In this document: positions 7,204 to 14,613 of the stretch, one piece after another
Layout: the number at the start of each line of letters is the position of its first letter
Position numbering within the stretch: the first letter of the stretch is position 1
Virus record (IMG/VR): IMGVR_UViG_3300022689_000138
Location: 1-52,159 of that record
Reading direction: 5' to 3' (one strand)
From: a virus
Length of the DNA: 52,159 nucleotides
Notes under the pieces: model-generated
What the model saw: the letters and a program-made list of their open reading frames with translations, nothing else
What the model was told of the DNA's origin: nothing
The model's database searches: none
Made by a program: the position numbers and the translations under genes

Positions 7204-7345
7204 AGTTAAGTGTGTCTAAAAAAGTATTGGCTATATCTGGGTGGACTTCTCCTATACCTTCACATGTTTTACAAATTTTTAATTTTTTTTCTAAGTAAAG
7301 AGTCTCCCCTGCACCTAAGCATTCGGGACAAATTATTTTACTCAT
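7187..7345 (-). CDS. Small zinc-ribbon protein (52 aa)
   Basis: An ATG at 7345 opens a 52-codon frame with C-P-E-C-L-G-A-G and C-K-T-C-E-G-I-G, a pair of DnaJ-like CxxCxGxG knuckles that should bind one zinc. The frame overlaps both neighbours by a few bases, typical of this operon. Such minimal zinc ribbons are common adaptor proteins in phage replication clusters; the partner is unknown. Confidence 0.65.
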   Translation of the reverse strand: MSKIICPECLGAGETLYLEKKLKICKTCEGIGEVHPDIANTFLDTLNFETDY

Positions 7346-7536
7346 GACTCAAATATTTCTTTCATTGTTACTCCTTTATATTTTTTAATCGGATTTTTTA
7401 AATAGTTTACTATTTCAGAAACAGTAAATTCCTCTCCAAAATCATTTAAAACTTGATTAGCTATTTCATAAGGACATGTAAGTTTATGTTCTTCTATTAC
7501 TAAATCTATTGTAAAATAATATAATGGTTTTGTCAT
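7342..7536 (-). CDS. Small protein of unknown function (64 aa)
   Basis: A 64-residue soluble protein beginning MTKPLYYFTIDLVIEEHKL, with a single C-P-Y and acidic helices. It overlaps the zinc-ribbon gene by four bases (ATGA type) and the 85-aa gene by four bases, so the three are translated as a unit just downstream of the DNA polymerase. Not recognised. Confidence 0.6.
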   Translation of the reverse strand: MTKPLYYFTIDLVIEEHKLTCPYEIANQVLNDFGEEFTVSEIVNYLKNPIKKYKGVTMKEIFES

Positions 7537-7790
7537 TTTATTTTTTTAAATTTTGGTGGGAAATACAATTGTACTTTAATACCTCCATTAGGACTAACGT
7601 ATCTATGTCCTAGTGGATAAGGTTTTTTTGCTCTCTTATATTTATGTCTATAAGCATCTTTTAATGATGCTACATATTTGTCTAAAGCTTTAAAAGAAGG
7701 AGTATCTATAAACTCTATTTTTATAGCTTCAGGTATAGAAAACATATGACCTCCATGTGGTACTTCAGTATATGTTAATTTTAATTTCAT
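7533..7790 (-). CDS. Small basic protein downstream of the polymerase (85 aa)
   Basis: The 85-aa protein is beta-rich and ends P-P-K-F-K-K-I-K. It has a basic stretch around H-K-Y-K-R-A-K-K and no membrane segment. It starts one base from the polymerase stop codon and is part of the same leftward unit. A nucleic-acid binding role is possible from charge alone. No family recognised. Confidence 0.6.
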   Translation of the reverse strand: MKLKLTYTEVPHGGHMFSIPEAIKIEFIDTPSFKALDKYVASLKDAYRHKYKRAKKPYPLGHRYVSPNGGIKVQLYFPPKFKKIK

Positions 7791-7791
7791 A

Positions 7792-9747
7792 TTAATGAGT
7801 CCAATATTTTGTTATTACAGCATCTGCAGATAATTTTATAGTTTTACACCATCTATCTGCTGCTTTTTTCATGCATATTTCTAAAGCTCTAGCTGCTTTT
7901 TCTGCATAGTCTTCTCTTACCTCAATATTGATTTCATCATGAACTAGATTAGTGATAAAAACAACATCTTCAAGTTTATTATTAAGTATCCATTTTCTAA
8001 ATAATATAGGAGCAAGTTTAGTAATTGCCCCAGCTTCTCCTTGAATTGGATAATTTAAAGCATTTTTTTTAATTTTATTTATATCTTTATGATCCAATGG
8101 TTTATTAAACCAATTTTTACGTCCTGTAATAGGATCAATTAAAATATAACCTCTTTTTAATGCTTCGTTTTGTACTTTAGTAAAGTAGTTTTTAAGACCT
8201 GGAAATGCTTTAAAATAACTATTATATACTTCATCTCCTTGTGATTCGGGAATACCTAAATTTTCAGCTATAGTATACCCTGTACCACCATAATTAATAG
8301 CAAAACCAGCTGCTTTAGCAATCTGTCTTTTATCTTTATGATTAGCTTTAATTTCATCTAAAGATAATTTATTTAATTCTGGATATATTTTAGATGCTAT
8401 AAAACTATGCATATCTGTATATCCATTTAAATAAAAAGATTGTAAATCTACATCTTCTGATTTATTTGCTAATATTACTTGTTCTTGTCCGCTATAATCA
8501 GCATTTACAATATTCCACCCTTCTGGACTATCAAAGGCCTTTCTAAAATTTAAATCAGAAGGTATATTTTGTAAATTAGGACTACTACTACTTATTCTAC
8601 CAGTATTTAATATTTGTTTATAATTACTGTGTAGTCTATTAGTAATAGGATTAATATATTTAAAGAATTTTGTACCAAACGTAGTTACTGCTTGTTCTGA
8701 CTCTTTAAATTTAAGATATTTAATTGCAAATTCTTTATATTCTTTATTTTCTATGTTTACAAGGTGCGCTCTAACTATATCTGCTTTTACTGTATATGAC
8801 AGTTTTTTTGTTGTTTTAGAGACTTTTTGTGGGCATATATTTAAATATTTAAAGAATTCTATTACTTGTTTAGAACTTGTCCATTTAATATTACATTTTA
8901 GTTCTGTTGAAAATAAATCTAACTGTCTCTCAATGAATTTAGAATCACTATGTTTAAATAGTACATAGTTATCTAACTCACTTTGTCTCTGGTCGAATAC
9001 TAATTTATTAGCATCATATGTTTTTAACCATTGCTGTTGGTTAAAATACATACCTTTATATTCAATGTCCCCTATTGTAGGTATAAACAGCATTTCTAAA
9101 GATATACAATTAATTACATCTTTTTTAATAGCGTCTTTTTCTTGGTAATATTTTATTTTTAGAGGATTAATAATATCTTCAGCGCCATATTTTATCTGTG
9201 CTGTTGAAAATTCTTTATCACCAATATTGTAAAATTCCTCTCTAATTGTCTTATCTACTTTAATGTTTAAGTATCGTTTATTTAAGTCATTTAAACTAAA
9301 AGTATAATTAGATAAACCATTAAATAATATTTGATCAACAATCATTGTATCATAAACATTATTTATTTTAATATTATAATTTAATAGATGTTTATATTCA
9401 AATTTAATATTATGGCCTACTAATTGTATATTTTTATCTTCTAAAATAGGTTTTAAGACAGTAATATCATTAACTCTTACATCAATAATATACTGTCTTT
9501 CTAAATCACCTATTTGAAGCATGACTATTTTAGATAAATATGGATCTAAACCTTCTTTATTTGGGTTAGTGGTTTGGCTACCCCATTTAGATTTAAATTT
9601 ATTATCATATAAACCTTTATACTTAGCAGTAGTCTCGATATCTAAACCAAGACAATCTTGATTTTTTAGATACTTAATGCATTCTTCTATTGTAACTTGT
9701 TTAAAGTTACGGTTTTTTAATGGTTTTCCTACATAATATACATTCAT
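7792..9747 (-). CDS. Family A DNA polymerase
   Basis: The 651-aa protein copies the phage genome. Its N-terminal part has a DEDD 3'-5' proofreading exonuclease (G-L-D-I-E-T near residue 35, G-H-N near 130 and M-I-V-D-Q near 155). The polymerase core shows motif A N-A-D-Y-S-G-Q-E near 413-420, motif B R-Q-I-A-K-A-A-G-F-A-I-N-Y-G-G near 474-488, and motif C V-H-D-E near 603. There is no 5' nuclease domain, as in T7-like and other phage Pol I enzymes. It heads the replication block of small genes and the split helicase. No interruption or frameshift was seen. Confidence 0.95.
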   Translation of the reverse strand: MNVYYVGKPLKNRNFKQVTIEECIKYLKNQDCLGLDIETTAKYKGLYDNKFKSKWGSQTTNPNKEGLDPYLSKIVMLQIGDLERQYIIDVRVNDITVLKPILEDKNIQLVGHNIKFEYKHLLNYNIKINNVYDTMIVDQILFNGLSNYTFSLNDLNKRYLNIKVDKTIREEFYNIGDKEFSTAQIKYGAEDIINPLKIKYYQEKDAIKKDVINCISLEMLFIPTIGDIEYKGMYFNQQQWLKTYDANKLVFDQRQSELDNYVLFKHSDSKFIERQLDLFSTELKCNIKWTSSKQVIEFFKYLNICPQKVSKTTKKLSYTVKADIVRAHLVNIENKEYKEFAIKYLKFKESEQAVTTFGTKFFKYINPITNRLHSNYKQILNTGRISSSSPNLQNIPSDLNFRKAFDSPEGWNIVNADYSGQEQVILANKSEDVDLQSFYLNGYTDMHSFIASKIYPELNKLSLDEIKANHKDKRQIAKAAGFAINYGGTGYTIAENLGIPESQGDEVYNSYFKAFPGLKNYFTKVQNEALKRGYILIDPITGRKNWFNKPLDHKDINKIKKNALNYPIQGEAGAITKLAPILFRKWILNNKLEDVVFITNLVHDEINIEVREDYAEKAARALEICMKKAADRWCKTIKLSADAVITKYWTH

Positions 9748-9782
9748 TAATGAAATTTAATTAATTAAACTATTCTGCTTAA

Positions 9783-9927
9783 TTAATATATTTCATAATT
9801 TAAATGTAAAGGTTTCCAATAACCATATTTTAATAAATGTTTTGCTTTTCTATAAGAGTAAAACCAGTCAGCTGACCATTTGTTTGATTTTAATAACATA
9901 CCCCCTGGTTTTTTTTCTTTTAGACAT
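9783..9927 (-). pseudogene. Small gene with apparent frameshift at an A8 run
   Basis: An ATG at 9927 overlapping the previous stop opens MSKRKK and then meets a run of eight A. In the original frame it ends after 19 residues. In a shifted frame it continues as PGGMLLKSNKWSADWFYSYR and onward to a stop at 9783, a well-composed 38-aa tail that also has its own ATG at 9899. Either the tail alone is the gene, or slippage on the A run joins the two parts. Confidence 0.4.
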
Positions 9928-10192
9928 GATTATTTGATTTATTTATTGCTTTAAAGTTTTTTATATAAAATTGAATAGATATTACTGAGTTTAATATTAA
10001 ATAATAAATTAAAAACTCACTTTTCCATAATTTATTGTATTGTTTGTTTTCTAACATATTAGGAATATCTGGAAAGAGGTTAATTTTAAATAAAAAACTA
10101 ACCTCTATAAATAATAACATAAAAGAAAACATAATTACAAAAATTATTAAATATGTAATAATAATTATACTTATTTTTTCAATTATTTTCAT
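9920..10192 (-). CDS. Small membrane protein (90 aa, two or three segments)
   Basis: Two strongly hydrophobic stretches, about residues 7-37 (long enough for one or two passes) and 60-78, mark this as an inner-membrane protein. Its start overlaps the 103-aa gene by four bases. Function unknown. It belongs to a series of small membrane genes between 9.9 and 13.3 kb. Confidence 0.6.
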   Translation of the reverse strand: MKIIEKISIIIITYLIIFVIMFSFMLLFIEVSFLFKINLFPDIPNMLENKQYNKLWKSEFLIYYLILNSVISIQFYIKNFKAINKSNNHV

Positions 10193-10500
10193 ACAGTTAC
10201 TCTTAATTGATCCTCAGTAAATGTTCTAATCAATTTTGTATAAGGAACTTCTATATTTCTTTTAAATTGTTTAGCATACGTCTTTAAAATAATATCCATA
10301 CATTCTTTAAGTGTACGACCATTAGAATGTTCAGATTTCACATATTGTGCAACTAAAGAATTTAATCCTGCTGGGCTAATAAATTTATTAGGAATAAATA
10401 CATCACCTAACATGTACCCTTTAAGATATGCAATGTGAGCTGAAGTTACTCTTGTACCAATTCTGTAAGCTTTTGGTTTAAAATGTCTGTTTTGTCTCAT
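10189..10500 (-). CDS. Basic protein of unknown function (103 aa)
   Basis: A strongly basic protein beginning MRQNRHFKPKAYRIGTR, with a helical C-terminal half (E-C-M-D-I-I-L-K-T-Y-A-K-Q-F-K-R). Charge and size suit a DNA- or RNA-binding protein, but no motif is diagnostic. It overlaps the membrane gene downstream by four bases. Confidence 0.6.
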   Translation of the reverse strand: MRQNRHFKPKAYRIGTRVTSAHIAYLKGYMLGDVFIPNKFISPAGLNSLVAQYVKSEHSNGRTLKECMDIILKTYAKQFKRNIEVPYTKLIRTFTEDQLRVTV

Positions 10501-10503
10501 TTT

Positions 10504-10695
10504 TTATTGTTTTAACATTTGACTATATGGTTCTACTGTATATAATTTAAATATATACAATTGTGTACTATTTAATTTATAATTTTTTACTGCATTATAA
10601 ATAAATTTTGAAGCAATTCTTCTTTGTATTATATTTTCACAGCTTAAACTTATACGCATTAACCATGAAAATAATAATGGTGGTAATTCTTTCAT
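10504..10695 (-). CDS. Small basic protein (63 aa)
   Basis: A 63-residue helical protein (MKELPPLLFSWLMRISLSC...) with net positive charge and an amphipathic N terminus. It is not clearly membrane-inserted. It lies three bases upstream of the 103-aa gene in the same leftward unit. Function unknown. Confidence 0.5.
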   Translation of the reverse strand: MKELPPLLFSWLMRISLSCENIIQRRIASKFIYNAVKNYKLNSTQLYIFKLYTVEPYSQMLKQ

Positions 10696-10716
10696 TATTT
10701 TATATAATATTTTAAG

Positions 10717-10926
10717 TTATAAGTAATATAAAATTACAATTATATTAATAAAAAACATAATTGTACAAATGAATAATAACCCAATAAATAATTTACCAAG
10801 TATATTAGGTAAATTACCCAGTTTAAATTCATTTACTTTAAATTTTTTATCAACAATAAAATGTCCTAGTAAATAACCTAATAAAAATACCATTATTACG
10901 ATTATAATAGGTATAAAATTATTCAT
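10717..10926 (-). CDS. Small membrane protein (69 aa)
   Basis: It has an N-terminal hydrophobic segment (residues 4-26) and a second near 46-69, separated by a basic and glycine-bearing loop, so both ends are probably on the same side of the membrane. The start overlaps the lipoprotein gene by eight bases. Function unknown. Confidence 0.6.
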   Translation of the reverse strand: MNNFIPIIIVIMVFLLGYLLGHFIVDKKFKVNEFKLGNLPNILGKLFIGLLFICTIMFFINIIVILYYL

Positions 10927-11155
10927 TTTGTTTTGATTTATATATTTTTATTAATATTTTATCTCCAACTTGTACACTATCTTGTGATAATACTACATGT
11001 CCTCTATCCGTTATTAATCTATAATAAGGATGTCCTCTTTTAACTATTAATGTATTATCTATTGCTACAACTGTTTCTGTAGCTACATATCTATATGAAT
11101 TACAAGATAAAATAAATAATATACTAATAAATAAAATTAATTTTGTTTTTTTCAT
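10919..11155 (-). CDS. Small lipoprotein (78 aa)
   Basis: The sequence begins MKKTKLILFISILFILSCNS, a textbook lipoprotein signal with the lipid-bearing cysteine at residue 18. The mature 60-residue part is beta-rich (small all-beta fold, with D-R-G-H-V-V-L-S and V-G-D-K-I-L-I). It should be anchored in the outer or inner membrane of the infected cell before lysis. Surface lipoproteins coded in the early arm of phages often block superinfection; that role is inference here. Confidence 0.65.
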   Translation of the reverse strand: MKKTKLILFISILFILSCNSYRYVATETVVAIDNTLIVKRGHPYYRLITDRGHVVLSQDSVQVGDKILIKIYKSKQNE

Positions 11156-11171
11156 ATGTTTTTAATTTTAA

Positions 11172-11351
11172 TTAGTTTTCTTCTTCATTATATAATAAAT
11201 AAATAACTATACATATACAACCAGACAAACAAGTAATTACTGATACGTATTTACTAAAAATAATATATTCTGCTAATACTGATATAGCACTAACTACAGT
11301 CAATAAAATTGTAATACATATTGTAATTATAAATAATTGAAAATGTTTCAT
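11172..11351 (-). CDS. Small two-pass membrane protein (59 aa)
   Basis: I chose the ATG at 11351 (MKHFQLFIITICITILL); an ATG ten codons upstream at 11381 overlaps the end of the 127-aa gene and is also possible. Two hydrophobic segments (about residues 5-24 and 33-53) leave only short charged tails. Function unknown. Confidence 0.55.
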   Translation of the reverse strand: MKHFQLFIITICITILLTVVSAISVLAEYIIFSKYVSVITCLSGCICIVIYLLYNEEEN

Positions 11352-11368
11352 ATTGTTTAATTTTAAGG

Positions 11369-11752
11369 TTAATAATTCCATGGTATTTTGTACTTTGTAC
11401 CATCTTTTAATGTTAATATAGCATCAATATTACCATGTAATTGACATCCTTTACCTATATGTAGTTGAGATCCAGGATATTTTTGAGCTATTAATTGTAT
11501 TTGTTCTTTAGTAGTGTATTGCCTGATAGTAGGTAGGTAAAACAATGCATATTTTCTTTCCATTTTAATATTGAAAAAGTAAATATATTCCTTGTCAATA
11601 TTTTTACACACAAATTCTTTATTTTTAGTTGTTCTAAATTTTTTACCAATTAATTCACCACTTTTTACTTCGTCTAAATGACTTCTTCTCCAATGATATT
11701 CTTCTGGTTTGAATGTAGAAATACCTAATTCTTGTAGTGTTTTAGTTTCCAC
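11369..11752 (-). CDS. Protein of unknown function (127 aa)
   Basis: A soluble 127-aa protein with an acidic and aromatic N terminus (L-Q-E-L-G-I-S-T-F-K-P-E-E-Y-H-W-R-R) and a beta-rich remainder ending Y-K-I-P-W-N-Y. It follows the hairpin-rich non-coding block and is the first gene of the next leftward cluster. Not recognised. Confidence 0.6.
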   Translation of the reverse strand: METKTLQELGISTFKPEEYHWRRSHLDEVKSGELIGKKFRTTKNKEFVCKNIDKEYIYFFNIKMERKYALFYLPTIRQYTTKEQIQLIAQKYPGSQLHIGKGCQLHGNIDAILTLKDGTKYKIPWNY

Positions 11753-11756
11753 TTAT

Positions 11757-12250
11757 TTACTTTTAAAATTAATAAATAAGTATAAGCTGCCTAACCTATA
11801 CTTTTATAAACGCAATTAACATCACTTGCACTTCTATTTCTAGTCAGTGCTTACCTCTTTAGTTTTTTAACACTATGAGTCAATCAGAGTTGTTTAAGGT
11901 ACAACTCTATAGACCTTTACAATAGTTTATTCATATTGTATAATTCTAATAAAACTACCTAAAAATAAATTATACTCAAACACGCCATTAGTGTTATGAC
12001 TATTAGCACCATCTATAATAGCCATTGGCTTGTTAACTACACGCTGTAGAAACTATTATAAATGGTCACGAGATAATATCCACACCTTACATTTCAGATG
12101 ATTCGTGCTTATCTCTTGCAATAGAACTCCTAACTCTATTAATAAGATGTGTTGTTACACCAAAAGGATAGAACTAAACTTACTAACTTACATGTACAGT
12201 TTTCAGTCTTTAATCATTCTAACTTTCCATTGTTTTACGTTGTATACACG
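11757..12250 (-). other. Hairpin-rich non-coding block
   Basis: There is no convincing gene for about 490 bases. Instead I count perfect inverted repeats in a row. AAGTATA/TATACTT lies at 11778-11803 and AGAGTTGT/ACAACTCT at 11886-11908. TATAATAG/CTATTATA at 12014-12060 encloses a second 5-bp hairpin at 12037-12049. GAGATAA/TTATCTC lies at 12070-12115. A 32-aa frame (11927-12025) is the only ORF with an ATG worth naming. The block could be a set of structured RNAs, processing sites or attenuators in the leftward transcript. No tRNA T-loop consensus was found. Confidence 0.4.
11927..12025 (-). CDS. Possible micro-ORF (32 aa)
   Basis: The frame reads MAIIDGANSHNTNGVFEYNL and ends in I-I-Q-Y-E. 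It lies within the hairpin block and its ATG is inside the stem at 12014-12060, which could hide or expose the start. Composition is plausible for a peptide but length alone cannot support it. Confidence 0.2.
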   Translation of the reverse strand: MAIIDGANSHNTNGVFEYNLFLGSFIRIIQYE

Positions 12251-12523
12251 CTATATAATTTCCCTATTCTTTAAATGATGGCTACTTCTAAGCCTACATT
12301 TCTTATTATTATCCAACATATCCATAAATACAGTTGGTAGAGTTGATAGATTTAATATGTTATTGTTACAGTTATCAGTAGACATTAAAGCCCATTCTAC
12401 ATCTCCATTAAACACGCCCTTAATAAAGAGTATTTCCACAGGGTTTGTTGTGAAACTCTTAAAGCCCTCATATGTTTTCAGACTCTGTGCAATCGTAACA
12501 GTAATGGTACTACAATTTATATT
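12251..12523 (-). pseudogene. Coding-like remnant without an ATG start
   Basis: A 90-codon open frame has balanced, protein-like composition (T-I-T-V-T-I-A-Q-S-L-K-T-Y-E-G-F and V-F-N-G-D-V-E-W-A-L-M-S-T-D-N-C) and somewhat higher GC than its neighbours, but no ATG before mid-frame. A GTG at 12439 would give 62 aa. It may be a decayed or truncated gene of foreign origin, or a gene with an unusual start. No family recognised. Confidence 0.3.
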
Positions 12524-12577
12524 CTATCTTCTAATATTTTAAGTGCTGGTAGGTTTCAGTTCACTTTTAATATAAGA

Positions 12578-13048
12578 TTATTTTATTAATTCACTGATTT
12601 CTTGTATTGCATGCCATTCTGGTGCTATAATATAAGAAACACCCATTGGTAATAGTATAAGTGATCCTATTAATAATAGTGTTGATAAAATTGATAATAT
12701 AATAAGAAAAAATGTTACATTATCTTCATCATAAGGACCGTATCTACTTCCACTTTCTTTTATTTCTTTTTTAACTCTCATGTACTCTTTATAAGTTAAG
12801 AAACACATAAAAAAAGTTAATAATACTACTGTAAGTATTGAAATACCTTGAGCATAGACGTACTTAATAGATATTTCAAAGCCTTGTTGAGCAAGAGGCA
12901 TAGCTTCATCAATAAGATTAGTAAACCCCTCTGTAGTTTTATCAATATATTTATCAATAATACGTTCTGAATTTGAAATTACAGGTTGTTCCTGTGAAAA
13001 TACATTTAGTGATAATACTAATGTTAGAAATAAGAATAATTGTTTCAT
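12578..13048 (-). CDS. Exported two-pass membrane protein (156 aa)
   Basis: A signal peptide (MKQLFLFLTLVLSLNVFSQ) precedes an exported helical stretch with D-K-T-T-E-G-F-T-N-L-I-D-E-A. Two membrane segments follow, near residues 68-86 and 111-137, with a charged loop containing Y-K-E-Y-M-R-V-K-K-E between. This topology would expose the N-terminal part to the periplasm. It overlaps the 70-aa gene by four bases. Role unknown; envelope remodelling or superinfection control would fit its place. Confidence 0.6.
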   Translation of the reverse strand: MKQLFLFLTLVLSLNVFSQEQPVISNSERIIDKYIDKTTEGFTNLIDEAMPLAQQGFEISIKYVYAQGISILTVVLLTFFMCFLTYKEYMRVKKEIKESGSRYGPYDEDNVTFFLIILSILSTLLLIGSLILLPMGVSYIIAPEWHAIQEISELIK

Positions 13049-13257
13049 TGTTTTGTTGTTTTTGAGTTATTATTTAATTTGAAATAGTGTTTTGAATGCT
13101 CTTCTTCTATTGTGTATACAATACTAGATAGTAAAGTAAATATCATACATACTACTAAAGATATTAGTACTTCTTCTTGCATTTTTAATATTGCAAATGT
13201 TAATGCAATAAGTGATGTTAGTAATACTAAGATTACTGATAGTTTAAATCCTCTCAT
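13045..13257 (-). CDS. Small two-pass membrane protein (70 aa)
   Basis: Hydrophobic segments at about residues 6-24 and 29-49 are followed by a soluble charged tail (E-E-E-H-S-K-H-Y-F-K). It lies directly upstream of the 156-aa exported protein with a four-base overlap, so the two may work together in the membrane. Not recognised. Confidence 0.6.
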   Translation of the reverse strand: MRGFKLSVILVLLTSLIALTFAILKMQEEVLISLVVCMIFTLLSSIVYTIEEEHSKHYFKLNNNSKTTKQ

Positions 13258-13268
13258 GGTTTTGTTAT

Positions 13269-13367
13269 TTATATTATTATAATCAATTCTATCTCTCTTA
13301 CTATTTTAAAGATTATAACCTCACCTTCATGTATTTCTACAATCCAGTGAGGTTTAAATATTACCAA
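13269..13367 (-). CDS. Possible small gene with TTG start (32 aa)
   Basis: From a TTG at 13367 the frame reads LVIFKPHWIVEIHEGEVIIF, with F-K-I-V-R-E-I-E-L next, which looks like a folded beta-rich protein, yet it lacks an ATG. It overlaps the end of the 61-aa gene in another frame, so a frameshift joining the two is also possible. Confidence 0.3.
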   Translation of the reverse strand: MVIFKPHWIVEIHEGEVIIFKIVREIELIIII

Positions 13368-13546
13368 ACTAAAAGCAAGTTGTTTTCTAACTTAACTTTA
13401 AACACATAATCAGCAGGTCTTTTGGAATTAATCAACACTCTAGTTAAAGCTGGAGTAATGTAAAATTTTCCAATCATACAATTATGATTTTCCCATAAAT
13501 CGCTTAACAATTCAGTGGCTGTTCCTTGTCTGTCTATATCGTTCAT
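13361..13546 (-). CDS. Small protein of unknown function (61 aa)
   Basis: The 61-aa protein begins MNDIDRQGTATELLSDLWEN and is soluble with mixed charge. Its end overlaps a coding-like frame in another phase, so the true C terminus is uncertain. Codon use is slightly richer in GC than the neighbours. Not recognised. Confidence 0.45.
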   Translation of the reverse strand: MNDIDRQGTATELLSDLWENHNCMIGKFYITPALTRVLINSKRPADYVFKVKLENNLLLVW

Positions 13547-13578
13547 ATTTAACTTATTTTTTATTAGAGTTTAAATTA

Positions 13579-13878
13579 TTATATCCATTTATATGTTAAT
13601 GTATTACCATTTACACCAAAGTATTTATCATCTTTAGTATGTGTCACTTTAACTTCAAAAGCTATCCAAGTTTTATAAAATTCATCATCAGATAAATTTA
13701 AATTTCTTCTAACACTACTATCTAATCCCATTAAACTATTTATAGTTTTCTGGTAATTAAATTCAGATACAAATACTTCTTTTGGAAAATTAGGATAATG
13801 TTTTTCATTTACTTTAATTTCTAATTTGATTACTTCGTTTTCTTCATCAAATAAGTTATTGTCTTTTTTGTATAACAT
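13579..13878 (-). CDS. Small acidic protein (99 aa)
   Basis: A 99-aa protein with an acidic N terminus (D-E-E-N-E-V-I-K-L-E-I-K) and a beta-rich C terminus ending T-Y-K-W-I. No membrane segment and no motif I recognise. It follows the second hairpin-rich block of the leftward transcript. Confidence 0.6.
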   Translation of the reverse strand: MLYKKDNNLFDEENEVIKLEIKVNEKHYPNFPKEVFVSEFNYQKTINSLMGLDSSVRRNLNLSDDEFYKTWIAFEVKVTHTKDDKYFGVNGNTLTYKWI

Positions 13879-14164
13879 GATTATGTTATTTAAATTATTA
13901 AACCTGACATTTTAACTAATAGGATTTTCTCACTATTAAACTTAATACAATAAGGCATCCGTCCTTGCTGTCCTCACAACCATTATGGAATTGTTACATT
14001 TACGTGAGTTTTCTGTACTTTAATTGCATTAAGATGTTTCAACTTTTATTTATACACATTTAAGTCACTCATCAGAGATTTTCTCGTGTTATTAACTTTT
14101 AAATACTCTGCTTCCTCCTACTGCCTATACTGACTGGTAGTTTTCACTAGAGATATTTATAAAG
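13879..14164 (-). other. Non-coding gap with short inverted repeats
   Basis: No convincing frame is present on either strand. Several short hairpins can be drawn, for example AATAG/CTATT around 13918-13937 and AAGG/CCTT near 13952-13966. A CTGATGA ... GAAAC pair on the minus strand looks hammerhead-like but does not fold properly. Nothing firm can be assigned. Confidence 0.35.
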
Positions 14165-14311
14165 TTAATTGTACATCCAACTAATATTACTTTCATCATA
14201 TAATTCATGATGATTAATTCTATTAGATGTTTGTGGAACTGTTGGGCTCATTAAATCAGCTATTTCTAAACTGAAATTATTGAACATTTTCACACTTAGG
14301 TTTTTTTGCAT
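14165..14311 (-). CDS. Small protein of unknown function (48 aa)
   Basis: The ATG at 14311 opens MQKNLSVKMFNNFSLEIADL, and the frame ends S-N-I-S-W-M-Y-N. Composition is normal for a soluble peptide, with no Cys. It stands alone between two structured gaps, so it may be a real orphan gene or chance. Confidence 0.4.
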   Translation of the reverse strand: MQKNLSVKMFNNFSLEIADLMSPTVPQTSNRINHHELYDESNISWMYN

Positions 14312-14380
14312 GACTTCTATATTAAATTAGTAAAACAGCTATAAAATAAAGTAGTCATGATAGTTTTGAGGAATGTAATA

Positions 14381-14465
14381 TGTGTGAAAAGAGGTGCTGG
14401 TGGATTATACACCATTCACTCTCCTAAATAGTCTATCCTAACACCTCTTCTATCAGATTCACACA
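14381..14465. ncRNA. Candidate structured RNA element
   Basis: TGTGTGAA at 14381-14388 pairs with TTCACACA at 14458-14465, and the adjoining AAGAGGTG at 14389-14396 pairs with CACCTCTT at 14442-14449. Inside lies TGGTG/CACCA (14398-14414), a 5-bp stem with a 7-base loop that resembles a tRNA T-arm. The loop lacks the T-loop consensus and the body is too short for a tRNA. The three nested helices suggest a folded element, probably in the leftward transcript. Confidence 0.4.
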
Positions 14466-14583
14466 CATCTAGTAATAACGTAAAAACAAAACTAAGAGTC
14501 ATCAGTTCTGTAGTTAACATTAAACTAGCCTTATGACATAGTCTCCCTTCGGTCGACCACGCTATAAGTTACACCATTAGAAT

Positions 14584-14603
14584 GAAAGGGGGGTTTCCCC
14601 CCC
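14584..14603 (-). terminator. Terminator-like GC hairpin
   Basis: Read leftward, a run of seven G, AAA and a run of six C form a 6-bp stem with a tight loop directly after the 148-aa gene. The following bases are TTTCATT, so the U-run is short. It may stop or attenuate leftward transcription, or protect the 3' end of the upstream message. Confidence 0.55.
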
Positions 14604-14613
14604 TATTGGCTGA

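Noticed and set aside
14037-14090. CTGATGA ... GAAAC on the minus strand, like a hammerhead ribozyme core
   Set aside because: The bases that should form stem II pair poorly and I could not build stems I and III around a cleavage site.
14389-14449. tRNA-like fold with T-arm-like hairpin
   Set aside because: The loop TATAATC lacks the T-loop consensus, there is no D-arm, and the body is about 60 bases, too short for a normal tRNA.
14520-14570. A second group I intron core suggested by GGGAGACTATG and nearby AGTC
   Set aside because: No partner strand for P7 was found in the right order and no interrupted gene flanks the site.
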